Of a stretch of DNA of 64,000 bases, positions 35,059 through 43,854 are shown piece by piece. The notes below the pieces were generated by a model. It saw only the letters and a program-made list of their open reading frames with translations, was not told the DNA's origin and did no database searches. A program made the translations under genes and the position numbers. Numbering within the stretch: the first letter of the stretch is position 1; each line of letters begins with the position of its first letter. Source of the stretch: M3007 sp964646615 (GTDB taxonomy: Bacteria > Bacteroidota > Bacteroidia > Chitinophagales > Saprospiraceae); assembly GCA_964646615.1 (NCBI GenBank), contig CAZYEV010000088.1:62001-126000 (forward strand), written 5' to 3'.

Positions 35059-36267
35059 CTACCACGCTTGCATGCGGTGCGGATAGCGCGTGAGGTACAG
35101 CCCCCGGATGTGGCTGCTCATCAGCTCGCGCAGGGCGTCAATGCCTTCACGGGTGCGGGCAGATATGAACACACCTTCGCCGAAAGTATTCCGGAGGCGT
35201 TCGGCCAGTTCGCGCTCCAGGTCGCGCCGTGTTTGGGCATCTAAGAGGGCGTCGAAGTAGCGTTCGCGGTACAGGTCTATTTTGTTATAGACCATGATGG
35301 TCGTTTTTTCTGCTGCACCCAGTTCGGCCAGCGTCTGTTGCACGGTGCGGATGTGGTCTTCAAATTGCGGGTGTGCCACATCCACAACGTGCAGCAGCAG
35401 GTCGCTTTCGCGCACTTCGTCCAGCGTGCTTTTGAAACTTTCCACCAAGTGGTGCGGCAGTTTGCGGATAAATCCCACAGTATCCGACAGCAGGAAAGGC
35501 ATCTGCCCAAAAACCACTTTGCGCACGGTGGTGTCTAAGGTGGCAAATAGTCGGTCTTCGGCCAGTACTTCGGATTTACTCAGCAGGTTCATCAGCGTGC
35601 TCTTGCCGGCGTTGGTGTAACCCACCAAGGCGACGCGCACCCATTCGCCGCGGGTTTTGCGTTGCGTTTGGGCTTGCCGGTCAATTTCGCGCAGCTTTTG
35701 CTCCAGCGCCTTGATGCGCTGCTGCACTAAGCGGCGGTCGGTCTCTATCTGCGTTTCACCTGGGCCGCGCATGCCGATGCCGCCGCGCTGGCGCTCTAAG
35801 TGCGTCCACAGGCCGCGCAGGCGCGGCAAGAGGTATTTCATCTGGGCCAGTTCGACTTGCGCTTTGGCTTGCGCCGTTTGCGCCCGGCGGGCAAAGATGT
35901 CTAAGATGAGCGTGGAGCGGTCTATGATTTTGACCTTGAGTGCCTCTTCTAAGTTGTTGGTCTGCTTGCCCGTGAGGTCGTCGTCGAAGATGACCATGTT
36001 CACCTCCGGGTGGCGTTCCAGATAAAGGCGAATTTCCTCTACTTTGCCCTTGCCGATGAACGTGCGGTGGTCGGGGTGCTCCAGCCGTTGCGTGAAGCGG
36101 CGCACCGTGTGTGCTCCGGCTGTCAGGGCCAGAAATTCCAGCTCATCTAAATACTCCTGTGCCTGCGTATCGCTGACTTGCGGCGTTATCAGGCCCACCA
36201 ACACGGCGTACTCCTCTTCCACCTTCCAGTGGTCTATCTTTTCACCTAAGGTCCATTCTTTGGCCAT
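35059..36267 (-). CDS. hflX: Ribosome-associated GTPase HflX
   Basis: This 402-residue protein has an N-terminal HflX domain (HTVRRFTQRLEHPDHRTFIGKGKVEEI), a helical linker (GGIGMRGPGETQIETDRRLV) and the G domain: P-loop GYTNAGKSTL, switch DTTVRKV, G3 DTVGFIRKLPH and G4 NKID. HflX splits stalled or heat-damaged ribosomes. The ATG at 36267 begins the conserved MAKEWTLGEKIDHWKVEEEY and lies just below a -7-like TATCTTTG. The longer frame to 36390 would place that element inside the gene. Confidence 0.93.
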   Translation of the reverse strand: MAKEWTLGEKIDHWKVEEEYAVLVGLITPQVSDTQAQEYLDELEFLALTAGAHTVRRFTQRLEHPDHRTFIGKGKVEEIRLYLERHPEVNMVIFDDDLTGKQTNNLEEALKVKIIDRSTLILDIFARRAQTAQAKAQVELAQMKYLLPRLRGLWTHLERQRGGIGMRGPGETQIETDRRLVQQRIKALEQKLREIDRQAQTQRKTRGEWVRVALVGYTNAGKSTLMNLLSKSEVLAEDRLFATLDTTVRKVVFGQMPFLLSDTVGFIRKLPHHLVESFKSTLDEVRESDLLLHVVDVAHPQFEDHIRTVQQTLAELGAAEKTTIMVYNKIDLYRERYFDALLDAQTRRDLERELAERLRNTFGEGVFISARTREGIDALRELMSSHIRGLYLTRYPHRMQAW

Positions 36268-36831
36268 GCTTTCTCGTGTTTTTGAAACAAAGATAAAGGG
36301 TATTTGGTCCGTTTTCCATGTTAGCCAAGAGGCCGGCCCCAACCGCCTGGCAGTCTTCAGGAGTGGCCTATGGCTGACTCCCTGCAACAAAAGTACTCGA
36401 AAAAAAACACCGAACAGCTATTAAAAGCGGCCTATTGGGTAGAAAAATTGGCGTGGAGCTGCTGTTCCGTCGGCTGTGTACAGGTGAGGTTTATAGAGCA
36501 TGTACCCCTGGGCCTCATTAAGGAGTGGAGGATATCCGGACTTCCTCGCCAAGAGAGGTGCGGCCGGCTGTTAGAGGCGTCAGGAGGCGGGAGCATGAAA
36601 ATTTTTTTAGGGCCGATAATTGGTTTCGGATGAAATTTATCTAATTGTAAATGAGGTTATTAGGATAAATGTGGTCGAAAAAATCTATTCGAGGGCATAC
36701 GAGATTATGGGTCAGCCGTTAATTTTGGCCTTGGTTTTGATGGGCCGCGGCCTTTTCGTCCGACAACCGACGTTTGCGCTCCTCTGAACCGCTTCCGAAA
36801 CCACATTTTTTAATCTCTTAAATGAACGCTT
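36268..36831. other. 564-base AT-richer intergenic region between hflX and rpoN
   Basis: No gene is supported. It should contain divergent promoters for hflX and rpoN. Near hflX, TATCTTTG on the minus strand (36288-36295) fits a -7 element. The rpoN side is AT-rich (36590-36670) with no full promoter match. Two short open frames overlap near 36400-36630 on opposite strands, neither with good coding character. Confidence 0.5.
36288..36295 (-). promoter_or_regulatory. Candidate -7 promoter element of hflX
   Basis: Minus-strand TATCTTTG matches TAnnTTTG 20 bases above the hflX start; no TTG at the standard spacing. Confidence 0.4.
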
Positions 36832-38436
36832 ATGGCTGTTGCTACCCGGCAGACCCTTACCCAAACGCAGCATATGAAGCTGTCGCCTCAGCAGATTCAG
36901 CTGATGAAACTGCTGCAAATCCCGACCAGCGAACTCGACCAGCGCATCCAGGAAGAATTAGAGACTAATCCGGCCTTAGAGCGCGAGGATGATGATCTCG
37001 ACTCACCTATAGACATCGAGGAGGGCGGTAATTTGGGCCGAGATGATGCGGAAGCGGAAACTGAAGATAGCGAAGGCGAGTTGGAAGCCATAGAGCGCGA
37101 GAGTAGTGAAGAGTATGCCGAAGAAGAAGCCGAGTCCCTGGGCACTGATGACTCCGGTATAGACGACGACTTCATGCGCGACTTTATTGAAGATGACCCG
37201 GGCACCTATGGTCTGCGCGGCGAAGATTATGGCCAATCGGAAGAGGAGAAGAGTGCTCCCATCAAGTTTGAGAAGACCCTCCACGAATACTTAGAGGAGC
37301 AACTCGGGCTTCAGAACCTGGACGGCGAGCGCGAACGCATCATCGCCTTACAGATTATTGGTTCCCTCGACGACGATGGCTATTTGCGCCGCGACCTGGA
37401 TGCCATGGTCAATGACCTGCTGTTCAGCCAGAACATTCGCACCACACGCGAAGAGCTGGAGAAATTGCTCCACGTCATTCAGCAATTTGACCCTCCCGGC
37501 ATTGGAGCACGCGACCTGCGCGAGTGCTTGCTTATTCAGCTCAGGCACAAACTGCAAGGAGAACAGAGCAGCCTCTCACCTTCCGAAAAACAGGCCATTC
37601 AATCGGCCATCAAGATACTCGAGTCGTACTTCGAGGAGTTTTCCAAAAAACACTACGCCAAACTGGCCCGTCATCTCGGCATTAGTGAGGAAGAACTTAA
37701 GCCCATTATTGGCGAGGTGCTGAAACTTAACCCCAAGCCCGCCAGCAGTTTTTCCTCTCGCAGCGAAATCGTGCACAATTACATCGTGCCCGACTTCATC
37801 ATCACCAACCGCGACGGTGATCTGGAGCTTTCCCTGAATGCCCGCAATGCTCCGGAATTGCGCATCAGCGAATACTTTCGCGAAATGCTGCGTGCCCACA
37901 ACCACAACCACAACGGCAAGCGCCCCTCCAAACAGGACCGGGAGGCCATTCTTTTTATCAAACAAAAAATAGAAAGCGCCCGCTGGTTTATTGACGCCAT
38001 CAAGCAGCGCCAACAAACCATGATGCTGACCATGAATGCCATTCTCCAGCATCAGCGCGACTACTTCCTGACCGGCGATGAGAAGCGGATACGCCCGATG
38101 ATTCTGAAGGATATCGCCGACGCTACGGGCCTGGATATTTCCACTGTGTCGCGCGTGGCGAATTCCAAATACGTGCAAACCGAATTTGGCACCAAGCGCC
38201 TCAAGGACTTCTTCTCCGAGAGCCTTCAAACCCAGGAAGGCGATGAGGTATCTACGCTGGAGGTCAAGAAAATCCTGACGGAACTCATTTCTCAGGAAAA
38301 TAAGCAGCGCCCGCTCTCGGATGAGAAGCTGAAGGAAATCCTGTTGCACAAAGGCTACAACATCGCTCGGCGCACCGTCGCCAAGTATCGCGAGCAGTTG
38401 GGCATTCCGGTGGCACGCCTGCGCAAAGAACTCTAA
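36832..38436 (+). CDS. rpoN: RNA polymerase sigma-54 factor
   Basis: The 534-residue protein has the Gln-rich activator-interacting N-terminus (TQTQHMKLSPQQIQLMKLLQ), a very acidic region II (residues ~45-145), the core-binding domain with LDDDGYLRRDL and FDPPGIGARDLRE, a helix-turn-helix, and the RpoN box ARRTVAKYR at 512-520 binding the -24 element. It directs RNA polymerase to -24/-12 promoters with AAA+ activators. It is first in a run with dapD (gap 5 bases), an RDD protein and a DUF4834-like protein. No sigma-54 activator gene is in the window. Confidence 0.95.
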   Translation: MAVATRQTLTQTQHMKLSPQQIQLMKLLQIPTSELDQRIQEELETNPALEREDDDLDSPIDIEEGGNLGRDDAEAETEDSEGELEAIERESSEEYAEEEAESLGTDDSGIDDDFMRDFIEDDPGTYGLRGEDYGQSEEEKSAPIKFEKTLHEYLEEQLGLQNLDGERERIIALQIIGSLDDDGYLRRDLDAMVNDLLFSQNIRTTREELEKLLHVIQQFDPPGIGARDLRECLLIQLRHKLQGEQSSLSPSEKQAIQSAIKILESYFEEFSKKHYAKLARHLGISEEELKPIIGEVLKLNPKPASSFSSRSEIVHNYIVPDFIITNRDGDLELSLNARNAPELRISEYFREMLRAHNHNHNGKRPSKQDREAILFIKQKIESARWFIDAIKQRQQTMMLTMNAILQHQRDYFLTGDEKRIRPMILKDIADATGLDISTVSRVANSKYVQTEFGTKRLKDFFSESLQTQEGDEVSTLEVKKILTELISQENKQRPLSDEKLKEILLHKGYNIARRTVAKYREQLGIPVARLRKEL

Positions 38437-38441
38437 ACGAC

Positions 38442-39263
38442 ATGACAGACCAACTCCGAACGCTGGTCGAGGCTGCGTGGAACGACCGCACCCGACTGGC
38501 ACAGCAGGAAACCAAGCAGGCCATACGGGAGGTTATTGACCTGCTCGACCAGGGCCTTCTGCGCGTGGCTGAACCGTTACCCGACGGTGAGTGGATGACC
38601 CATGAGTGGATCAAAAAGGCCGTCATCCTGTATTTTCCCATTCAGGATATGCGCACTATTGAGGTAGGCCCTTTTGAGTACCACGACAAGATTCCGCTGA
38701 AAAAGGGCTTTGCGCAGCAGGGGGTGCGCGTGGTGCCACAGGCGCTGGCGCGCTACGGGTCTTACATTGAGCGGGGAGCTATTCTGATGCCCTCCTATGT
38801 CAACATCGGGGCATGGGTAGGTGCGGGTACGATGGTGGACACATGGGCCACCGTCGGCTCTTGCGCTCAGATAGGGCGCAATGTTCACCTAGCGGGCGGT
38901 GTCGGCATTGGCGGTGTACTGGAGCCGCCGCAGGCCCGGCCTACGATTATCGAGGACGACTGCTTCATTGGCTCGCGTTGCATCGTCGTGGAGGGCGTTC
39001 ACGTCGAGCGCGAGGCTGTACTAGGGGCTAATGTGGTGCTTACGCAAAGCACACACATCATTGACGTTACCGGCCCTGAGCCTGTTCGCTACACCGGGCG
39101 TGTGCCAGCGCGTTCAGTCGTCATTCCGGGCAGCTACACGCGCCAGTTTCCGGCAGGCACGTATCAGGTTTCGTGCGCCCTTATCATCGGGCAGCGCAAG
39201 GAGAGCACCGATAAAAAAGTTTCGCTCAACGACGCTCTGCGCGACTATCAGGTCGCCGGCTAA
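38442..39263 (+). CDS. dapD: 2,3,4,5-tetrahydropyridine-2,6-dicarboxylate N-succinyltransferase
   Basis: This 273-residue left-handed beta-helix enzyme has the DapD N-terminal domain (LLRVAEPLPDGEWMTHEWIKKAVILYF), the hexapeptide coil (MPSYVNIGAWVGAGTMVDTW, VHLAGGVGIGGVLEP, IEDDCFIGSRCIVVEG) and the C-terminal KKVSLNDALRDY. It succinylates tetrahydrodipicolinate on the route to meso-diaminopimelate and lysine. It starts 5 bases after rpoN and is co-transcribed. Confidence 0.95.
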   Translation: MTDQLRTLVEAAWNDRTRLAQQETKQAIREVIDLLDQGLLRVAEPLPDGEWMTHEWIKKAVILYFPIQDMRTIEVGPFEYHDKIPLKKGFAQQGVRVVPQALARYGSYIERGAILMPSYVNIGAWVGAGTMVDTWATVGSCAQIGRNVHLAGGVGIGGVLEPPQARPTIIEDDCFIGSRCIVVEGVHVEREAVLGANVVLTQSTHIIDVTGPEPVRYTGRVPARSVVIPGSYTRQFPAGTYQVSCALIIGQRKESTDKKVSLNDALRDYQVAG

Positions 39264-39277
39264 TCTTTTGTTGTGGT

Positions 39278-40015
39278 GTGAAAACCATTGAAATTCCCAC
39301 GCTTCAAAACGTAGTCATCCAGTACGAGCAGGCCAGTGCCTTCAGCCGCTTCGTGGCGGCGTTGTTAGACCTGCTGGTCGTCAGCGTGGGATGGTTTGTG
39401 ATTTATCTCGCGCTGCTTTACACTGAGGTGTTGGATTTTCTGGCCTCTGGCGTTGTGGCTGTATTTTCGTGGTTGCTGTTTTATCTGCTGTACCACATGG
39501 TTTGCGATGTGTGGAATGCCGGTCAGACGCCGGGCAAGAGCATTCTGGGCATCCAAACGGTTCGTCTGGATGGCCGGCCACTGCGATGGGGCGATGCCTT
39601 TGTGCGCGCCATTCTGCTCTTTCTGGACGGCATGTTTTCGGGCGGTTTTATTGGGTTGCTATTCATCCAGACGCATCCACGCAGTCAGCGCTTAGGCGAT
39701 ATGGCGGCCCACACGACGGTTGTCAATGTGCGCAATGTGCGTTCCATCAACCTGAGCGATGTGCTCAACATCTCCACAACCGAAAACTACACCGTTACCT
39801 ATCCACAGGTGCGCCAGCTAAGCGAGGCCGATATGCTGCTCGTCCGAACCGTCCTTCTGCGCTGGAACCAGTACCCCAACGCCGCACATCAGCAGGCTGC
39901 CCTACGGTTGGCCGAGCAGTTGGCTAACTTGCTGCAAATCCCACAGCCCAAGGTTGTGGATACCTATGATTTTTTGGAAACACTGCTGCGCGACTACATC
40001 GTGCTGACGCGCTAA
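39278..40015 (+). CDS. RDD-family membrane protein
   Basis: The 245-residue protein uses a GTG start at 39278, 14 bases after dapD. The first ~150 residues are an RDD domain: FSRFVAALLDLLVVSVGWFV with the Arg-Asp pair, TPGKSILGIQTVRLDGRPLRWG and HPRSQRLGDMAAHTTVV, with three to four membrane segments. The remaining ~95 residues are soluble and helical. RDD proteins are implicated in transport or regulation but have no general function. It belongs to the rpoN operon by position. Confidence 0.8.
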   Translation: MKTIEIPTLQNVVIQYEQASAFSRFVAALLDLLVVSVGWFVIYLALLYTEVLDFLASGVVAVFSWLLFYLLYHMVCDVWNAGQTPGKSILGIQTVRLDGRPLRWGDAFVRAILLFLDGMFSGGFIGLLFIQTHPRSQRLGDMAAHTTVVNVRNVRSINLSDVLNISTTENYTVTYPQVRQLSEADMLLVRTVLLRWNQYPNAAHQQAALRLAEQLANLLQIPQPKVVDTYDFLETLLRDYIVLTR

Positions 40016-40063
40016 AGTGGTGCTCAGCGGCTAACTTTCGCCGCTTTTGAATGTTTCTTTGAT

Positions 40064-40282
40064 ATGTTGTTCAAATGGCTCTTTACACTCCTGGCCATTG
40101 CCTGGCTTTGGTTCGTAGGGCGGCGCTATTTTGCTTCGCGCCGCGAAGAGGCACAGGAGCCGCCTGAATGGCCGCCACTCCCTCCGGAGCCGGAACCGGA
40201 GCCGGAACCAGAGCCTAACGTCCGCATACAACCGCGCGATGACGTCGGCGAATACATTGACTACGAAGAAATCAGGGAGTAA
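40064..40282 (+). CDS. Small DUF4834-like single-pass membrane protein
   Basis: The 72-residue protein has one N-terminal hydrophobic helix (LFTLLAIAWLWFVG), a basic patch, a Pro-Glu repeat (five PE units) and the C-terminal tail GEYIDYEEIRE. The GEYhDaEEI tail is shared with the unlinked protein at 56103-56576 and recalls DUF4834. It follows the RDD gene and its last 11 bases overlap the uvrC stop in a tail-to-tail arrangement. Function unknown. Confidence 0.7.
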   Translation: MLFKWLFTLLAIAWLWFVGRRYFASRREEAQEPPEWPPLPPEPEPEPEPEPNVRIQPRDDVGEYIDYEEIRE

Positions 40283-42101
40283 CTTCCTCTTCCGCCGCAG
40301 GCGCGGAAGCAAAATATTGCATTACCCGCGCCGCTGCGGCTTTACCGGCCACCTGCGCTATCTCTTCCGCTGACGCCTGACGCAGGCGGGCCACTGAGCC
40401 AAAATGCTGCAACAGTTTCTCCGCCGATTTTGGCCCAATGCCGGGTATCTCGGTAAGCTCGGTGTGCAGGAACGCCTTACTGCGTTTGTCTCGGTGGAAC
40501 GAAATGGCAAAGCGATGCGCTTCGTTGCGGGCTTGCTGGATGAGGCGCAGCGACTCCGATTTCTTGTTCAGGTGCAGCGGCACGGGGTCGTCGGGGAAGT
40601 AGATTTCTTCTAATCGTTTAGCGATGCCGATGACGGTCATTTTGCCCTCTAAGCCCAAAGCGCGCAGGCTTTTCATGGCGGCGCTCAGCTGGCCTTTGCC
40701 GCCGTCAATGATGATGAGTTGCGGTAGTGATTGCCCTTCGGCCAGCAGGCGTTTGTAGCGCCGATAGACGACCTCTTCCATCGAGGCAAAGTCGTTGGGG
40801 CCTTCTACAGTCTTCACGTGGTAATGCCGATAGTCGCGTCGGGCGGGCTTGCCGCTTCGGAACACCACGCAGCTCGACACGGGATTGCTGCCCTGGAGGT
40901 TGGAATTGTCGAAGCATTCGATGTGCATGGGCAGTTCTCTCATGTGCAGGTCGGCTTTGAGCACATTCAGCACGCGCTCGGCTTGCGTCTGGCGGTTGGT
41001 GCGGTTGATGGCCGCGCGGCGTTGCTGCAATTGGTACTGGCGCGCGTTCCATTCCGAGAGGTCGAGCAGTTTTTTCTTGTCGCCAATTTTGGGCACCGTT
41101 ACCACGACGCCTTCGGGTGCAGCAACAGGGAAGGGCACGATGATTTCCGGGGCCTGGCTATCCATCTTCAGCCGCAGGGCTTCTACGGCATACGACAGCA
41201 GCGTACGGGGGTCTTCGTCCAAGTTCTTTGTCAGGGTGAGCGTATAGGTATTGATGATGGCGCCGTTCACCACGCGCAGGCAGTGTACGTAGGCCTCTTG
41301 TTCGTCGGTAACTAAGGCGAATACGTCCACGTCGCGGATGTTCGGGTTGACCACCGTGCTTTTGCCCTGGTAGTCCTCGAAAAGGGCGAGTTTTTCCTTC
41401 ATTTCCTGCGCCTGCTCGAACTGCAGGTTCTCCGCATAGCGCTGCATCTCCTCTTTGAGGTGCGCCTTTACCGGGGCGAAATTGCCGCGCAAGATGTTTT
41501 TGATCTGCTCGATTTTGCGCTGGTAGGCTTCTTCACTTTCATAGCCGACACAGGGAGCTGCACAGTTCTTGATGTGATACTCCAAACAGGGCTTGAATTT
41601 GCCACGAGCAATGTTTTGCTCCGACAGGTTCAGCGAGCAGGTGCGCAACTGGAACAGCCGGCGTATCAGGTCGGTTATTTGATCCACGCGCCCCTTGTGC
41701 AGGTAAGGCCCGAAGTATGTGGAGCCGTCGCGCACGACTCGCCGCGTAACGAATACTCGTGGAAACCGCTCTGCCTTGATGCAGATATAGGCCAGCGGCG
41801 ACTTTTCGTCCTTGAGCATGACGTTGTACCGCGGCTGGTGCTTCTTGATGAGGGTGTTCTCCAGCAGCAGCGCGTCGGTCTCCGTTTCTACCACGGTAAA
41901 TTCAATGCGCTCGGCGTGGCGCACTAACGCTTTTGTCTTGGCGGATTGGTGTTTCTTATCGCCAAAATACGAGGCTAACCGATTGCGCAGGTTCTTGGCC
42001 TTGCCTACGTACAGAATGACGCCTTGCGCATCCAAAAACCGATACACACCTGCTTCTGGTGGCACCGTAGGAAAAAAGTCTTTGAACTGCTCGGTAGTCA
42101 T
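40272..42101 (-). CDS. uvrC: Excinuclease ABC subunit C
   Basis: The 609-residue protein has an N-terminal GIY-YIG domain (GVYRFLDAQGVILYVGKAKNLRNRL), the cysteine region C-x-L-x-Y-H-I-K-N-C-x-A-P-C, a UvrB-interacting segment, the RNase H-like UvrC domain (MHIECFDNSNLQGSNPVSSC, IIIDGGKGQLSAAM) and a C-terminal helix-hairpin-helix (LTEIPGIGPKSAEKLLQHFG). It makes both incisions in nucleotide excision repair. Length and order are normal. Gene neighbours are unrelated. Confidence 0.96.
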   Translation of the reverse strand: MTTEQFKDFFPTVPPEAGVYRFLDAQGVILYVGKAKNLRNRLASYFGDKKHQSAKTKALVRHAERIEFTVVETETDALLLENTLIKKHQPRYNVMLKDEKSPLAYICIKAERFPRVFVTRRVVRDGSTYFGPYLHKGRVDQITDLIRRLFQLRTCSLNLSEQNIARGKFKPCLEYHIKNCAAPCVGYESEEAYQRKIEQIKNILRGNFAPVKAHLKEEMQRYAENLQFEQAQEMKEKLALFEDYQGKSTVVNPNIRDVDVFALVTDEQEAYVHCLRVVNGAIINTYTLTLTKNLDEDPRTLLSYAVEALRLKMDSQAPEIIVPFPVAAPEGVVVTVPKIGDKKKLLDLSEWNARQYQLQQRRAAINRTNRQTQAERVLNVLKADLHMRELPMHIECFDNSNLQGSNPVSSCVVFRSGKPARRDYRHYHVKTVEGPNDFASMEEVVYRRYKRLLAEGQSLPQLIIIDGGKGQLSAAMKSLRALGLEGKMTVIGIAKRLEEIYFPDDPVPLHLNKKSESLRLIQQARNEAHRFAISFHRDKRSKAFLHTELTEIPGIGPKSAEKLLQHFGSVARLRQASAEEIAQVAGKAAAARVMQYFASAPAAEEEVTP

Positions 42102-42208
42102 AGTAACGGCAAAACTCGTTTGGCCCGGCGCTTGAATGGAAAATGAAAGATATGTGCCGGGCTTTGCTCCTGCTCATGCCGGGCCTTTCGTGTTGGCCTG
42201 GCTAAAAA

Positions 42209-42919
42209 TTAAAACAGCAAATCGCCCAGCGAATGTTTTGGCATGCGAGGCTGGGGTATCCATTCGCCCGTTTTCCAGACCATGCGCTCTAAGTGGTAGA
42301 AATTCAGTTTGTAATCAAACTGCGACGGCACGTCGTAGCAATAGCCGTGGTAATAGTACTTTTTGCCCAGCCGCCGTGCGATGTCCATTTCCAGCAACAT
42401 GGTGTAATAGCCAGGGCGGTAATGCTCAAAGTCGGGGTCGAAGAAGCAGTAGGTGGCAGAGACGGCTTCTTTGCCTAAGTGCAAATAGCTACAGGCAATG
42501 AGATGCCCGTGTTCATAGAGGCATAGTTCAAGGCCTGGCACGGGGATGGTTGGATCGGGGTTGATGAAGCTGAGGATAGACTCTGGAGGAGAAGACTTAA
42601 AGCGCCGGGTGTGTTTCAGGAACAGTTCTTGTTTTTCGTCAGTCAGATGAATGGGGCCGGTGCGAACCTCGAGGTGGGTGTTTTGGCGCAGCAATTTGCG
42701 TTGGCTGCGCGACAGCAGCGGTGGATAGTCCAGACGGATACGCAGCGGCAGGGTGCGGCACAGTTCTTCGCGGTTGATGCCGTAGCTGTGCCGTACCATG
42801 GAGAAGCCCAACAGGCGCCAGCCTCGATTCAGCAAGTCGTCGAAATGCGTCAGAGGCATGGGCTGGAGGTTCAGCCGCTCGTCAATAACTCCCTCCAGAA
42901 AAACCCGATGCGTACGCAT
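42209..42919 (-). CDS. Arginyltransferase (Ate1/Bpt)-like GNAT-fold protein lacking the N-terminal cysteine cluster
   Basis: This 236-residue protein aligns by eye with aminoacyl-tRNA-protein transferases. SRSQRKLLRQN matches the conserved SRSQRR-x-x-RRN block, and ATYCFFDPDFEHYRPGYYTM plus GKKYYYHGYCYD match the C-terminal GNAT-like half. In typical Ate/Bpt enzymes a C-x2-C-type cysteine cluster precedes that block; here the region reads SYGINREELCRTLPLRIRL with a single Cys. The likely activity is aminoacyl or acyl transfer to proteins or peptides, but tRNA use is uncertain. It stands alone between uvrC and the STAS gene. Confidence 0.65.
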   Translation of the reverse strand: MRTHRVFLEGVIDERLNLQPMPLTHFDDLLNRGWRLLGFSMVRHSYGINREELCRTLPLRIRLDYPPLLSRSQRKLLRQNTHLEVRTGPIHLTDEKQELFLKHTRRFKSSPPESILSFINPDPTIPVPGLELCLYEHGHLIACSYLHLGKEAVSATYCFFDPDFEHYRPGYYTMLLEMDIARRLGKKYYYHGYCYDVPSQFDYKLNFYHLERMVWKTGEWIPQPRMPKHSLGDLLF

Positions 42920-43028
42920 AACTTTTTAGCGTAAAGGTATTCTTTACCAAAAATGCGCCGACATACAGGGCGTCGGGCGCCTACTCCCATCTTTGCCGAC
43001 AATATCCGATTGTCCTTATCAGTGCGCG

Positions 43029-43400
43029 CTATTCAGCTCGCAGTTCGCGCTCCACTTCTTCCATCATGACGTAGTCTTCGGCTTCGCTCAGTGTTGGAAT
43101 GAGCGTCAGCACCGCGTCCAGGCGCGAAATTTCAATCAACTTAGATACCGACGGGTGTAACTCGCCAGTAATCACAAAGGTACCTGTTTCTTTCCATAGC
43201 CGGTTTCCCGTCAGGATGGCGCTCAGCCCACTCGAGTCCACAAACGTTACGTGAGAGAGGTCTAAAATCAGGTTGCGCGTGCCCTCATTCAGCAGAAAGA
43301 TCAGCTCGCTTTTCAACTGCGGTGCAATGAGTGAGTCTAATGTCGGCTCTTCGAGCGTCAGCACCGTGTAGTGCTCCTGCTTATCCACCTTGTATTTCAT
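43029..43400 (-). CDS. STAS-domain protein (anti-sigma factor antagonist-like)
   Basis: The 123-residue protein is a single STAS domain with VTFVDSSGLSAILTG; Ser57 is the position phosphorylated in SpoIIAA-type antagonists. Such proteins release a sigma factor or other target from a kinase-type anti-sigma factor. No partner kinase or phosphatase is adjacent. The C-terminus ends with an acidic helix (EDYVMMEEVEREL). Confidence 0.85.
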   Translation of the reverse strand: MKYKVDKQEHYTVLTLEEPTLDSLIAPQLKSELIFLLNEGTRNLILDLSHVTFVDSSGLSAILTGNRLWKETGTFVITGELHPSVSKLIEISRLDAVLTLIPTLSEAEDYVMMEEVERELRAE

Positions 43401-43854
43401 GACAGACTGATTTTCAGTTTTTTAATGAGAAAATGAAGCGGTGCCTTCTACCTCCCCATCCTGAAAGGCCAGGACAAAAGTAGGCACGTCTTTCGGTAAC
43501 TCCACGCATCGGCACATGCTTTTTTCTTAAGAGGCTTTTTTGCGCTACCTCTGACGCATCGGAGCAAAAACGCCAGCTGTCGAGATGCTGGCGTAGAAGC
43601 AGTAGCTTTTGCCTTTGTTCAGGCGCCGGGAATGGTGCGGGCATGCCGGTAAGGGCTTCGGTTTACGCCGAAGGTCATTTCTCGTGGTGCTGCTCGAAGG
43701 TGTTTACTTCGCTTTTACTGCGGCAAGTGGGCGGTTTGGAGCCTGAATAGGGGGCGCTCCCATTTTAGCGCGATACATCCCAGAAAAAGACGCGCTCATC
43801 CCTTTCCATTATCAGCGGCCTGGTAGGATTACGTGCTTTGCAGAAAAAACGCCT
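43401..43854. other. 454-base intergenic region with an orphan minus-strand terminator
   Basis: No protein gene is supported. A perfect hairpin followed on the minus strand by T5 lies at 43566-43594, and the ~260 bases above it include a 6-base CTTCGG/CCGAAG hairpin and complementary 7-mers (TTCAGGC/GCCTGAA) about 120 bases apart. A -7-like TACTTTTG for the STAS gene is at 43475-43482 on the minus strand. A small RNA is possible; see findings. Confidence 0.5.
43566..43594 (-). terminator. Orphan rho-independent terminator
   Basis: ACGCCAGC (43570-43577) and GCTGGCGT (43587-43594) pair perfectly over eight bases with a 9-base loop. On the minus strand the hairpin is followed by five T. No minus-strand gene lies directly above it. 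Confidence 0.65.

Noticed and set aside
36500..36560. GAGGAAGTCCGGA on the minus strand, resembling the RNase P RNA conserved block
   Set aside because: The block differs by one missing base and none of the other conserved RNase P segments follow at the right distances.
36370..36633. Possible small gene (87 codons) between hflX and rpoN
   Set aside because: Composition is not protein-like, it overlaps another short open frame on the minus strand, and no promoter or ribosome site is visible.
43414..43644. 76-codon minus-strand open frame above the STAS gene
   Set aside because: It spans the orphan terminator and the STAS promoter region and looks random.
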